Shown here piece after piece: positions 11,138-22,973 of a stretch of DNA of 64,000 nt. Within the stretch, counting starts at the first letter, position 1; every line of letters begins with the position of its first letter. Under the pieces are notes generated by a model. That model was not told where the DNA came from. It searched no databases and saw nothing but the letters and a program-made list of their open reading frames with translations. Source of the stretch: Lonicera japonica (lineage: Eukaryota > Streptophyta > Magnoliopsida > Dipsacales > Caprifoliaceae); the NCBI GenBank assembly GCA_021464415.1, contig CM038469.1, positions 2,892,501-2,956,500 of the forward strand, written 5' to 3'. A program made the translations under genes and the position numbers.

Positions 11138-12470
11138 TTAGAGTTTGGAGAGATCACGGTTCAAAATTTGTTCTTGGTCTTTTTGCTTCTGAACTTCCTT
11201 CTTGAATTTCATCTCCATTTGTATTACTTGTTTTCTTAATAGGTCGTCTTTCTTATCTTTTTCTTTCTTTAACTCCAACTCTTCCTGAGTAAAGCTAAAT
11301 TGCCTTTCCAAAGAAGACTGTAAATTAGTTAATATGCTAATAACACCATTTTCTTCATAAGCCCTCTTCTTTTTCTCTTTACTACCCTTTCTTCCAAGTG
11401 GGCGCACATTTCCGAAATAGTAGGTGTTTTCAATTGTTGTATTGTTGGAACTGACAATGTCATCCCTATTTGTAAAAGAGGGTACTGATGTTGGTGTTGA
11501 TATATGTATTGTGTCAATATTGCTATCGTCCATCACTTTTTGCTTCTTTGAACCACTAGCTTTAGTAAGTTATTGTGAGCACTATTTCGGGTTTTTTTTC
11601 ATGATCTCTTAACAATGTTCAAATTTGAATGATTTCCCATCATTAAGATTTATGTACATTCTTAATGCTTCTATTTTCTGCGACTGAAACAATATAAAAA
11701 ATTAGATGAAAAAAGATAAGATATTGAAAAGCTTTTTTTTTTTGCTAAGCTAGTAACTTGTATAAAGTCAGCATAACAAAAGTAAAGGCTTACCATATCT
11801 TCAAGGGTTGTTCCACTTCGTGGGTGACTTTGTAAGCGTTCATATAACCCTTGAAACTTGTCTACTACAGCTTGTATGATTCCCTAGCGACACGATAAGC
11901 CATTCGTGTTTCGGGTCTCATCATATTCCCCCATATATTCTCTCCAAGCATTCAAGATGCGGTTCCACATCTTTTCACTTGTTTGATCTTTACAAACAAT
12001 TGAATCAACATAGATATAAAGCCATGCCTTTGCTAGTGCAATGTCTTCCGCTATAGTCCAATTTCAAAGAGAAGGAACAATTTGTGTTTGTTTGGAATTT
12101 TTGAGGCATTTCCTTTCGTTTTGGATGTTTTGGATGAATTACAAGTTTGAGATTCAAATGGAATATTTGGATAATTCAAAAGACCTTGGAAAGAGAATGG
12201 AGATCCAAGATGTGGTTGTAAATTAGAAGGAAATAGAGCATTCGATGCATTAAATGGAACCGCCAGTTGAACTTGAAGGTGCAAGGGAGATAATTGACTT
12301 TAAAATTAATCAAGTTGGGGAAATAGATTAGATTCAGGTACACAGGCTTGTGGGTGAGAAGAGTTACCAACATATTGAGAATTGGGAGAGTCATTTATAA
12401 TGATAGGTTGAGTGTCATTAGAAAAATGTTGATGAGAGTATGAGAATTGATAAGAGTCTTGTGAATCCAT
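11138..12470 (-). pseudogene. PIF/Harbinger accessory protein (Myb/SANT-like with NAM-associated C-terminus), inactivated
   Basis: On the minus strand the frame starts at 12470 with a Ser/Gln/Asn-rich N-terminus (MDSQDSYQFSYSHQHF). A trihelix/Myb-like block follows: NWTIAEDIALAKAW, then VDSIVCKDQTSEKMWNRIL. Its exon ends at 11794 (ATG|GTAAGC). After a 110-bp intron, exon 2 resumes at 11683 with SQKIEALRMYINLNDGKSFK and runs to a Lys/Glu-rich coiled-coil tail (KKEKDKKDDLLRKQVIQMEM) ending at 11138. In-frame stops interrupt it: after QLD, after LSCR, and three around FEHC*EIMKKNPK*CSQ*, several at expected Trp codons. Proteins of this layout bind transposon ends together with the transposase. 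A solo LTR sits 66 bp upstream of its ATG. Confidence 0.82.
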
Positions 12471-12535
12471 TTGAGACATTATATCTACAGCATGAACAGG
12501 TGTGTGTCATATGCAAACATCATTTGGTATAATAG

Positions 12536-13909
12536 TGTGAGAATCCGCAAATGCGACCCCCGGATTCTCGTTCCCGTTGGTGGGCGTCTGAAACATCGAA
12601 AAGGATTTCGTTGTTCCATTTGCTTCTATTTGTTGATAATTCATATCGGGAGTCCCTCTATCCTATTTCTAGATGCAAGAGGGTTCGTTCAGAGTCGCCA
12701 GTATATTTTACGAGAAAACAAACAAAATAATTGTGTAAGAGGGAAGGCTACATATAAGCTTTTCTTTACACGTTTGTCTACGAAACCATGATTCTATAGA
12801 ATTTCGGGAACTATATTACAGTTTGGAAAGGTGTTAAGCACCCATTCCGCCCTTTCGGTCTCTAGTGGTCTTATATGTTTATTCTATGTTGAAAAACTTG
12901 GATGTTTTTACTGATATTCTACTGGTTTCTGAAAATAACTAATGAAAACCTATTTTTCGAGTGCGTTAGGAATCTACTACAACTATGTCGCCACTTCGCT
13001 TACTAGGACGGGGATCGACCTGCCTCAGGTCGCGGGTAGCGCTTTAGAAAAATCGAGTTTTAAACAAGTCTACAATAAAACTAATATACAAATATCTTAT
13101 TTAATTACTAGAAGAGACTTTAGTTACCTTCCCGACGATATATATAAGAATAAGAGAGAGAAAATATAATATGGCAGAGAAGACCTCCGGCGAATATTAA
13201 CTTTTCCTCTTAGAAATATTTTCAACGGTTTGACTCTAGAAGGTGGCACTCCGGGTACCAAGATTAGATCCGAGACTCTTGCGGAAATAAATGTTATCGC
13301 AGATGCTTCCGGAGAAGACTTAAAGATTAGAAAATATGAGAGAGAATAAAGAATTTTAGTATAGAAATTATGGCGAGAAGTTGCCGTCTAGAACCCTTGG
13401 GGGTGTTGGCCTATTTATAGTGCTCGAGAGAGATTGTCGCGCGACATATCTGTAAAAAGGGAAAATGTCGCGCGACATCTCGATTCACTGTACCTGTTTG
13501 TCGCGCGACATATGCAATTGTCGCGCGACAAACGGCTGAAGTGATGGATTCTGACATTGTGATGTGTCAGAAAGTGGTTGGTCGGGTGCAGAGGGGTTTG
13601 TCGCGCGACATAGGAATGATTGTCGCGCGACAAACGGCTGAAGTGATGGGTTCTGACACTGTGATGTGTCAGAAAGTGGTTGGTCGGGTGCAGAGGGGTC
13701 TGTCGCGCGACAAAGGCATGATTGTCGCGCGACATATCAGTGATTGTCGCGCGACAATGTGATATGTCGTGCGACAATCTCTCTTAAAAACATGTTTGTT
13801 GGCCAACAAACCCTCTTAGGGTAGTTTCGGGTGGGTCTCGGACCCCAAAAATAGTAGTTCTCGAAGGTCGTTAGGATTCTTGCGGGGGTCACAGATCGGG
13901 GTGTCTACA
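12536..13909 (-). mobile_element. Solo LTR with 5-bp target duplication
   Basis: A 1374-bp element that on the minus strand starts TGTAGACACCCCGATCTGTG and ends CGGATTCTCACA (TG...CA). It is flanked by the perfect 5-bp duplication AATAG at 12531-12535 and 13910-13914. No internal retrotransposon genes or second LTR are present, so it is a solo LTR left by recombination. It is much richer in CG than its surroundings and contains a palindrome array. It interrupts the Harbinger element just upstream of the accessory gene. Open frames inside it are repeat artefacts. Confidence 0.88.
13435..13776. repeat. Array of ten TGTCGCGCGACA palindromes inside the solo LTR
   Basis: Nine exact copies of the 12-bp palindrome TGTCGCGCGACA start at 13435, 13466, 13499, 13519, 13599, 13621, 13701, 13723 and 13745. 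A one-base variant starts at 13765. A larger tandem unit of about 100 bp (13499-13598, 13599-13700) carries two palindromes each. Each copy holds three CpGs in an otherwise AT-rich region. Confidence 0.95.
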
Positions 13910-14768
13910 AATAGCCACAAATTTCAAACATTTTTGAGTGATATTTGTCTATCAAGTTTTATACTCATCATCAAATATGAAAGTACTATACTATAATCAA
14001 ATGGATCGATCTACTCTAATTTAGCATATGAAAAAGTAAAATAATTGAATTAAAATCCATACAGGCAGCAAGAATTAACAAAGAAATATGTGTCTTTGTC
14101 GTAACTTTTTAAGGTGCAATAGTCGATCAAAACCATTCTGTTATATTATATAGATTGGTGCTAATTAATGATTAATATGTAATTCATATATTTATATATA
14201 AGCACCCCTAAATAATAATATAGATGAATAATGTTTGAATTGTTAATAATTGCTAGATTCAACTAATGCAGAACAAGGGCACGAGGTAGAAAATCAACTG
14301 AACTTATCGATTTATTAAAGATGAGATTTGTTTGCTTCTTCTGATTCATAATTGCCAAGCTCTGAGAATTTCAATCAACCTTGATAGATTTTTGTAGAAT
14401 GTAGTATCAAGAAATAGAGAAGTGATAGAGACTGAGTTGGGTGAATTTGGCGCAAATAAAGAAGGGATAGCGAGGAGTTTCGTGAAATTGGCACGGAATC
14501 TGAGAAAATACGAGCGCCATATTTTTTTCATCTTTTAAAAAATGCCTAAATTTTAACTAATTTGCTGACTAAGCAGTTTAGAGGATGTTTACTAGACCCT
14601 CTAGATGTAGAGGGTCTCCCTCACAATATCTACCCTCCTATTTGCCACATCAGCTTCGTATTAAAGATAGAGGTTTGCATTGGAGATTCAATTATTTGCC
14701 CATTGTCCATACTTCTTACGTGGCACTTCATTTTTTCTCAATCCAAGTTAGCATTGGAGATGCTCTTA

Positions 14769-15129
14769 TTTTGTAGTCCTAATTATTATTATTTTAAATA
14801 ATCTTTTTACAGTAGTAATTTTGTAATTTACCCGACAGATCCAGCGTAGAAGAATAATATGAGCCCCCCGTGGTTTTTGCATTGATTGGTGACGGACTTT
14901 CAAGTTAAAATGCCATCAAGTATGGGGTTGAGCCCAGCTGCCGTGCTTACATCTTTTGGGTCGTCAACCATCCAGTTTGCAATTGCCTTTTAAATATTAC
15001 TAAGATCTACCCTGGCACGACCACATTTCATTGTTGAGTTTTACTTTTTCTATTTTATTTTATTAAATATAAACATATGAAGCACACCACACAAATAGAT
15101 TCTTTCAAAAAGGAGAATTGGAGAGAGAG
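14769..15129. other. Intergenic, nothing recognised
   Basis: AT-rich sequence between the Harbinger right end and the next hAT-like element, with no coding or repeat structure I can name. Confidence 0.4.
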
Positions 15130-15646
15130 TAGACCTGTCAATGAGTCAGTTTCGTGTTGAGTCTTAACGAATGCACGCAAATTTTGCCTTTACTAGAATT
15201 CGACTAAATAAATTGCCGGGTGATATTTTTGGAATTCATGTATAATTCGTTACATTATCGACTAATCCAACACAACCTGTTTTTACTTGGTAAGGAAATA
15301 AACAAACTTTAGAAAAAATAAATCAAATTAACAAATTCTAAAGATTTTTGCACTAGAAAATATTGATAAATAACTAAAATTACTTTTAAAAAATAAAAAT
15401 TAGGGATAAATATTTATAAATCATAAAATTTTATTAAATATCTAACAAGATTTTAATTTTATTTAAACATTTAAAATGTTTAATGAGTCTGGTGAGTCAC
15501 CCAAATTCGTTAAGGGTTAATATCATTTCGTGTTTAATGGGTAAATCCAATAACTACCCAAATTCATTAAGAGTTTACTCATTAACTTATAATTTCGTGT
15601 CGATTTGTATCGTGTTACCATGTAACGTATGATTTTAACTGGTTTA
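15130..15646. mobile_element. hAT-like MITE (TAGACCTG family), degraded copy
   Basis: The left end TAGACCTGTCA and the right end, reverse complemented TAAACCAGTTAAAATCATACG, match the element at 40438-40959, which has the same size class and shares ATACGTTACA and CGACACGAA motifs near its ends. Flanks agagagag and gaagaaag match at 6 of 8 positions, suggesting an eroded 8-bp duplication. Non-coding. Confidence 0.6.
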
Positions 15647-15693
15647 GAAGAAAGCCTTGAACCTCCATGGGCGGAGAGTATGCAACCTACCAC

Positions 15694-16975
15694 CTAGGTA
15701 TTACCCGTGCCGAACGGCACGGCGACGTAAAAAAAATTAACAATTAGATTGAGAAAAAATGCATAGTACTTAAATAGCATGCAATCCAAAACATATTTTA
15801 AGAAAACTGTATACACAACTTATATAACTGTCAAGCACGGGGGTGAGGGAGGATATATTTGACCCGACCAAATTGAGGTGATTTTTAATTGAAAAACTCG
15901 AAGTGCCTCCGTTTATGATATGCTTAAATTCAAACTCGTTTTACCAATTCATTAAGATCGAGATGGGTTAATAATCATTCACCAATATATACAAAAATTA
16001 ATATCCCATTATTGTTACAATGACGTTATAAATTTATAAAATTTTAATTATAAACATATGGCACCATTAGTAGTAACCTTGATTTATAAAAGTAATGTGT
16101 TTTAAATTTTAATTGTAAATATATGGTACCACCGGTAGTAACATTGGTTTACAAAAGTAATTTATATTTTTTTAAAATAAAATAAAATAAACTATTTAAG
16201 TTTGTAAAAGATTAAATAAAAACATATATCTTTTTTATATTTTTAAACTAACGGAATAATTAGATTTGAATGTAAGTATATGAAGAATAAATTTTTAAAC
16301 TAAAGGAAGAATTAGATTTGAATGTAAGTATACTAGGTATTACCTGTGTCGAACGGCACGGTGACGTAAAAAAAATTAACAATTAGATTGAGCAAAAAAT
16401 GCATAGTACTTAAATAGCGTGCAATCTAAAACATATTTTAAGAAAACTATATACACAACTTATATAACTGTCAAGCATGGGGCTGGGGGAGGATATATTT
16501 GACCTGACGAAATTGAGGTGATTTTTAATTGAAAAACTCGAAGTGCCTCCGTTTATGATATGCTTAAATTCAAACCCGTTTTACCAATTCATTAAGGTCG
16601 GGATGGGTTAATAATCATTCACCAATATATACATAAATTAATATCCCATTATTGTTACAATGACGTTATAAATTTATAAAATTTTAATTATAAACAGATG
16701 GCACCATTAGTAGTAACCTTGATTTACAAAAGTAACGTGTTTTAAATTTTAATTGTAAATATATAGTACCATTGGTAGTAACATTGGTTTACAAAAGTAA
16801 TATATATTTTTTTAAAAATAAAATAAAATAAACTATTTAAGTTTGTAAAAGATTAAATAAAAATATATATCTTTTTTATATTTTTAAACTAACGGAATAA
16901 TTAGATTTGAATGTAAGTATATGAAGAATAAATTTTTAAACTAAAGGAAGAATTAGATTTGAATGCAAGTATATG
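15694..16975. repeat. Two tandem copies of an approximately 640-bp Helitron 3' unit
   Basis: 15694-16332 and 16333-16975 align almost base for base, from ctaggtattacc through gatttgaatgtaagtata. They differ by scattered substitutions, for example in the terminal hairpin, where one stem base has changed. Each copy also contains a short internal duplication around gaagaattagatttgaatg. Confidence 0.9.
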
Positions 16976-17853
16976 AAGAATAAATATGTTTAAAAGAGAG
17001 AAAAGTGGGTTACAATAGGTATGGATTTTATTTTATAGGTACGGATTAATAAATTTTAAATATGAATATTTTAACAATTTTTATTTTTTGTATTTAAAGT
17101 TATTGTTTTTTTATTTTTTTTAAAAAAATTATGAGAGAGAAAAGTGGGGGAAAGAGTAGATTGGTAGAATATTAGAGAGATAAAAAAATGTTGACTTTTT
17201 TGATTTGATATCCTAAAAGTACATCTAAGAGTTCAAATTTTTCGTATTATTTGTAAATAAATCTTGGCAATTAGTGCGGTGATGTGAAGTTTCTAGGAAA
17301 AAAATTTACATCCAAAGGCTAACATTTTATGTGTATTTTTTAGTACAAATTTAAGCCATTGATTAGATAATTGGGTGATGTGACTTTTCGTTCCCTTATA
17401 ATATAGATATTTTTTTTAAAAAAATTAATGAGAGAGAAAAGTGGGGGAAAGAGTAGATTGGTAGAATATTAGAGAGATAAAAAAATGTTGACTTTTTTGA
17501 TTTGATATCCTAAAAGTACATCTAAGAGTTCAAAATTTTCGTATTATTTGTAAATAAATCTTGGCCATTAGTGCGGTGATGTGATGTTTCTAGGAAAAAA
17601 ATTTGCATCCAAAGGCTAACATTTTATGTACATTTTTTAGTACAAATTTAAGCCACTGATTAGATAATTGGGTGATGTGACTTTTCGTTCCCTTATAATA
17701 TAGATAAATCTTGGTCATTAGTGTGGTGATGTGATGTTTTTAGGAAAAAATTCACATCTAAAGGCTAACATTTTATGTGTATTTTTTAGAACAAATCTAA
17801 GCCATTGATTAGATAATTGGGTGATGTGACTTTTCCTTCCCCTATAATATAGA
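15694..17853 (-). mobile_element. Tandem cluster of non-autonomous Helitrons
   Basis: On the minus strand three Helitron-type 5' ends, A|TCTATATTATA, occur at 17853, 17704 and 17407. Two 3' ends occur at 16333 and 15694, each with a GTGCCG(T)TCGGCAC-type hairpin about ten bases before a terminal CTAG. The end at 16333 is followed by T, so A...T flanks suit Helitron insertion. No Rep/helicase gene is present. The body is duplicated (see the repeat units). This looks like head-to-tail copies produced by end bypass or repeated insertion at the same site. Confidence 0.8.
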
Positions 17854-17855
17854 TG
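17268..17855. repeat. Three tandem copies of the approximately 140-bp Helitron 5'-end unit
   Basis: Blocks ending at about 17408, 17705 and 17854 each run from ggtgatgtgaag/tgtttctagg to ccttataatatagat. The first two also share about 150 bp upstream (gagagagaaaagtgggggaa). The third copy is the most diverged. Confidence 0.88.
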
Positions 17856-18278
17856 TGTAATTTTGATTTATTATTTTTGCAATAGTAATTATTTTTTGAT
17901 TTTTTGGTCTTTGAGATAGTATTTTTGATGTATTTAGATTTTAGACTGTGCAATTCAAAGTGTTGGATTGGAAAAACCGCATATAATTATTTAATCTCAT
18001 TTAAACTAGATAAAATAATCCAACACTTAGGCAGAATTATCTTACTTCTATTTTTGTGGGATAAGAGAAATTAATTTACAGCCGACAAACATCTAATGTA
18101 TGACATAGAATTATTTTTATTTTATCATATTCTCTTATATATCCTACGCGTAAAATACAAATACATTTGCGATATATAATTTTAATGAAAAAAACATGTT
18201 TCTCTCTAATTAATGGAAGTTGATCAAAAAATTGAAGACAGGGTAACGAGAACAAGGAAATGGAAACAAAAGACGCAC

Positions 18279-18311
<33 letters not shown>

Positions 18312-18656
18312 CTGCTATCTATTTATCTATATCAGCATATCTATATCTGTCAATTGATGCCATGTTGTTATTAATTAGAACCACAAATTAATTACTAATA
18401 TTAATTTGCACCCCTCCCTTTTCTTTTCTTTTATTTTCTTTCCCTGTAGGCCTCGATCGTTTGTAACCATGTGGGCATGGCATATCGTTGATTCGTGATG
18501 GTGATCTCACATACAATATATTGCTGGTCTTATTCAAGGTGGGGCACTCCAACATGATAATTTTTTCTAAAAATGTATAGAAGTTTCTCCAATTTCCCTA
18601 ATAATCTATTGGAATACCTAGAATTATAAAGTTAACAAATGCATAACAATTTAAGG
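17856..18656. other. Intergenic, with an (AG)15 microsatellite
   Basis: AT-rich sequence without a recognised gene. A pure AG run occupies 18281-18310, followed by a TCTATCTATATC-rich stretch. Confidence 0.6.
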
Positions 18657-19608
18657 ATGGTGTATTTAATTCAAATTTTATATGATTTTTGTGAGCTTTT
18701 TAAAATTCGTGAATTCTTCTAAATTCATAAATTATTTTAAATCTATATAGAGTCAAACAAATTCTAACATATTGTAATAAATCCATACAAAGTCTAACAT
18801 ATTTTAAGGAATGTATTTTTTAGTATTTCAATAGATTTTAATAAATTGATTCTTCTAATTGCAATATCAAATGATAAATGTTAAAGAATTTTGATTACGA
18901 CTTTAAAGTAATAAGCAAATTATAAATCCGACGCAAACAATTCGGATTGAGTCTAAAAACCCAGGGGATTAGTGTTTTTTTTTCTATTCGATTTTCATCT
19001 TGTGTCTAAAAAAATTCATAAAGGAGGAGAAAAAATAAATCAAAGGGGCAACATTTCTATAGTTTTGAAAGAAAATGATTAATTGGATAATTAAAACTTT
19101 GAAAGTAGCAATATAGAAAGAAAAAGAGCCTTTAGATAGAATAAATGAAGTGGATAGGTTTAAATAGATTATAGAGGCGAAGAAGACATAGGGTTTGGGA
19201 GAATAAGATGTTTTATATAGAGAGAATGGGGTGGAAGTATTTAATAAGATTATAGAGAAGAAAAATAAATAATACCTAGGGTTTGGGAGAAAAATAGAAG
19301 AGAAATCCATGTGAAATCTTTCACTTTAAGAGAAGATTAATTGGTGAATTTGTTATTCATAAAAATACTCTTAAATCAATCAAAATATATTAATTTATAA
19401 AATCCTTCAAAATTTATTGAGTTTTAAATACCTTAAGATTTTAAAAGACTATGTTTAATCCTAATTGAATATCACAAATTTTAAAAGATTTTTTAAAATC
19501 CTAATTGAATATCATAAGATTTTAAAAGATATTTTAAAATTCCAATTGAATACTCATGGACTTTTAAAATCCAAAAAAATTTCGTAGAATCTAAATTGAA
19601 TACACCCC
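18657..19608. mobile_element. MITE-like element with GGTGTATTYAATT ends
   Basis: The left end GGTGTATTTAATTCAAAT and the right end, reverse complemented GGTGTATTCAATTTAGAT, form an inverted repeat. Further inverted similarity extends inward over AT-rich TTTTAAAAT-type blocks. Non-coding; the minus-strand open frame at 18984-19310 is low-complexity. No convincing target duplication, so the family is unassigned. Confidence 0.45.
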
Positions 19609-19720
19609 TAAAAACATATTAGCTTTTGCTTAAACAATTTCAAGAAATTCTTTCTTTTCTATGAAAAAGAATTTCATGGAATTCAATTCTATTAGCCAAA
19701 TTAAAAAATCTCACAAACGA

Positions 19721-19764
19721 CCCCCCCCCCCCCCCCCCATCCCACAAAAAAAAAAAAAAAAAAA
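19721..19764. repeat. Poly-C(18) followed by poly-A(19)
   Basis: Eighteen consecutive C bases at 19721-19738, then a short spacer and about nineteen A bases to 19764. Run lengths may be unreliable in an assembly. Confidence 0.9.
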
Positions 19765-20460
19765 TTGAGGAACATAAAGAATAATAATTGTAATTTTTTC
19801 AATGAAGTACAATGAAAGAAATCTTTGAATTCAAGGTAAAAGATAATTAAAAATAGTGTACAGGAATAACTTAATTTTAGATTTAGTGAGAGAAAATGCT
19901 AGGTTGAATTTGGTTGCTTTAGAAAAGTGTAAGCAAGTGTATCTTTTTTAATCTCGAAGAAGAAGATTTGTCTCAGAAGGGTAAAAACGTGGAAGTAGAG
20001 AGAGAGAGAGTGGTGTGTTTGGTTTTGTACAAAAGAGAGAAAACAAGCTACCAAGCTATATCACGTAAGGTTCGAATCTTTTTAAGTGCAAATTTTTCTG
20101 AATTTGTGGTAGGCTCAATCGCTATTAATTTAGACATCATGCAATGCTATTAAGAGAAAATTGTGTAATCATTTATCAATCCACATAAATCAAAAAAATA
20201 AATGATTAAGGCACCTAATGGGCACTCCATAAAAAAAATGAGTGGCACACTCTCTTAACACTTTATTTCTTTTTCTTTTTTGGTGAAAGCTGTTTACACC
20301 TACTTTACAAATGAAATACATAGAGTGAAAAAATCCAATCCGCCCGACTCTCTCACTTCACCCTAACTCAATCATTCTTTAACGGGCGCATAAAAATGAG
20401 TGTCGGAACGATAATATTATCAATTTTTTAAGATCGATGAAGACAAGGAATTTTTTAGAT
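19765..20460. other. Intergenic, no gene recognised
   Basis: AT-rich DNA with only short chance frames, such as 19968-20153. No motif recognised. Confidence 0.4.
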
Positions 20461-21400
20461 AACTATGCACTTTTTTAAACTTATTTAGTAAAATAGGGTT
20501 GTTTTCAACTTATTTGTGAAAATATGATACTTTTAAAATCGTGATTCAATAAAGCTATTTTTTCTGAAAAAATGCTACTCAAGGTAGTGGTTTTTTATTT
20601 TAAAAAAAAATCGCAGTGTAAAACCGAGATACATGGTATCAATTTTATGTATAAAATTGATTTTAGGTGTCTTGATTTTAGGGATAAAACCGCTATCTTG
20701 TTCCAAGTTTTTATACTTTTTCAAAATCCCCATCTTTGCACTTTTTCCAAATCCCACACCTGCTCTGTCATCTCCATCCGCGGACACACACATCCTCCTT
20801 CCTCCATCTATATATATATATATATATTATGCACACATAGATCTACAAACAATCAAACAAATCTATATCATAAATCTATAATAATATCCCATTTATTTCA
20901 TTTATATAATTATTATGCAAACATAGATCTACAAATAATCAAAATATATAGATCTACAAATAAACAAAAAATATAGATCTATAAATAATCAAAATACCAT
21001 AAATGGACATACCTTTTTTTATTGAAGTAGAGAAAAATTATTATGAGTGAACGGTCTTCTCAGCTTTTTTTTTTTCAAATTTTAAACTATGAAGAAGATG
21101 AAGAGAAGAAGCAGCAGAAGAAGAAGAAGCAACAGCAGGTATCGATTTTAGGAAAAAAAAAATTCACTTTAAAACCGGGACCTTGGGTATCGATTTTACC
21201 ATTAAAAACGCGACTGCGGGTATCGATTTTAAGTGTAAAAATGTGATAATGATTAGCGTTTTTAACAGTAAAAACGCTATTTTGACTTGCAATTTTTAAG
21301 TCGAAAACGCTACTTTAGCCATCGATTTTAAAACAACCCTATTCTCGCAAATAAGTTGAAAAGTCTCTTATTTTACAAAATAAGTTTAAAAACAACCATA
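20461..21400. mobile_element. Foldback-type element with approximately 70-bp inverted arms
   Basis: The left arm (about 20461-20540) and the right arm (about 21325-21400) are inverted copies sharing TTTAAACTTATTT, AAAATAGGGTTGTTTT, TTCAACTTATTTG and TTTTAAAATCG in mirrored order. The interior holds a TA microsatellite near 20810-20827 and repeated GGTATCGATTTTA motifs near 21139, 21187 and 21219. No coding capacity. Family unassigned. Confidence 0.55.
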
Positions 21401-22973
21401 GTTATAAAAAAAGTCTAGACACAAGTGCATGTAAGAGTGCTAGTACGATGTAGGTACATGACTTTATATAAAAGAATTAAGGCACTAAATTCTCAACAAC
21501 AATGAATGCAATTTTTTATCTATTAAAATTCGGGTGTTTTTTTTAATAACTAAAAGGAATTCGAGTGGATGAGTAAGAATTTTCTTGCAAAATTATTTAT
21601 CATGGAATATTCTTTTAAGGTGCGTTTAGTTGAAAATTTATTCTAGAATGTTGGAATTCTACATTTTTTATTTTTTATTTTTGTTGGTACAACTAGATTT
21701 TCATTTTCGTATTCATATGTACATAAATATTCCAAAAGTAGGTTCAATTTGTATCCAAGGGGAAATCGTTCTAGAAGAAGCCTAAAGATCTGATTAACTT
21801 TTTGGGGGGATATTTCGCGTAAGTTCAGACCCCACTCTCCATACATAATTGGCTTGGGCGGACCACAATACACCACTTCACGTATTACTAGGAATTCACA
21901 GTTTCGCAGACTAATGACAACGCAAACAAAAATACATTTAAACCAAACAACGTCACATAATTTAAGGGCGGTGATGTTGGCACTCTAAAAACATTTGGTA
22001 ACACACTTACTTTTATTCAATTCTTCGCTACCAAGTAAGGTATATGTTTTGCGGTTGTATATGAACGAGTATAAGTTTAATAATGTCTTACACTGTTATC
22101 AAGAACCGAGTATATAGACTTATACTCGACTCTAAAAAATCGAGTAACAAATACCTTACTCGATTGAAAAAGATAGAATAAAAATAGGAGTGTTACCAAG
22201 TATTTTTGGAGGTGCCAATATCTTTACGCTAATTTAATGACTCAAAGCTATGAATGATTGCATTGTTGACATTACTGTAACGTTTATTCGTGGGACAACT
22301 TATGGTAATTCAATGCCTTAATTGAATACTCCTTTCGCATGAAAATATTTAACACAATTGAAAATATGATGTATTATTATTTAAATATAATATACAATTA
22401 TTACGATACGTGTATTTGGTGTGGAAACTACACCTACTTCTATCATCTCCCGCCAAAATAAATACTCACAGTCAATCAAAACAGTGAGTAGCTTTGCATT
22501 GGTTCTCAAACTTTCATGCTAAGTTGGCGATGAACAAATTGGCAATCTCAAAGCGCAACTGAGCAAATGGACTAATTTAGTTGGAAGAGATATATACTCA
22601 CTCAAATCCTAGAAAAGATCGAAATTCGAGTTTTATTGAGAGTATTTAGAGTGGTGATTTTTGTTGTTTGCGGTTAAAATAAGAGATTTGATTTAGAAAT
22701 CTCTGTTAATTTTATTTTATTTTTAAAAAGGCTAGGTTAGAAGCATGCAATTTTTGATTGAATCTTGACGGATTTAAATTTTCTCAAAATAAATCATGTA
22801 CTGGGTCAAGTTAAATTCAAAGTTATGTAAAATAAATTTATTTGATTCGATCCATCCCCAAATAAAATAATTTTATTAATACCCTTATCACATCATATAA
22901 TTAAAATGGGTTGGGCAAAGTTAATGCTAAATGGTTCGTGCTTAAATGATCAAACAAATCTCAATTGTCTGTC
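21401..22973. other. Upstream region of the UGT gene, no gene
   Basis: AT-rich. A gtgcgtttagttg motif near 21621 and an inverted aaaccaaacaac near 21940 may be ends of another small MITE. Nothing else is recognised until the UGT promoter. Confidence 0.4.

Larger units (their letters stand above)
6579..14765. mobile_element. PIF/Harbinger DNA transposon, two-gene, 8.2 kb, degraded and nested
   Basis: The left end is AAGCATCTCCAATGCTAA and the right end, reverse complemented, is GAGCATCTCCAATGCTAA. They are flanked by the 3-bp duplication TTA at 6576-6578 and 14766-14768, as expected for PIF/Harbinger. Inside are a DDE transposase pseudogene (+) and a Myb/SANT-type accessory pseudogene (-) facing each other, which is the usual gene pair of this superfamily. 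A solo LTR (12536-13909) and an unclassified repeat (about 7060-8385) lie inside and add about 2.7 kb. The region also contains AT-rich fill at 8386-8986 and 10292-11137 with no genes. That the two ends belong to one element is inferred. Confidence 0.75.

Noticed and set aside
13435..13776. CRISPR-like appearance of repeated palindromes
   Set aside because: Irregular spacing, larger tandem units and a plant nuclear LTR context; not a CRISPR array.
13415..13777. Open frames inside the solo LTR (Arg/His/Ser-rich)
   Set aside because: Produced by the palindrome and tandem repeats, with no protein-like features.
21621..21950. Possible MITE with gtgcgtttagttg / caaccaaac-like ends
   Set aside because: The inverted similarity is too short and no target duplication was found.
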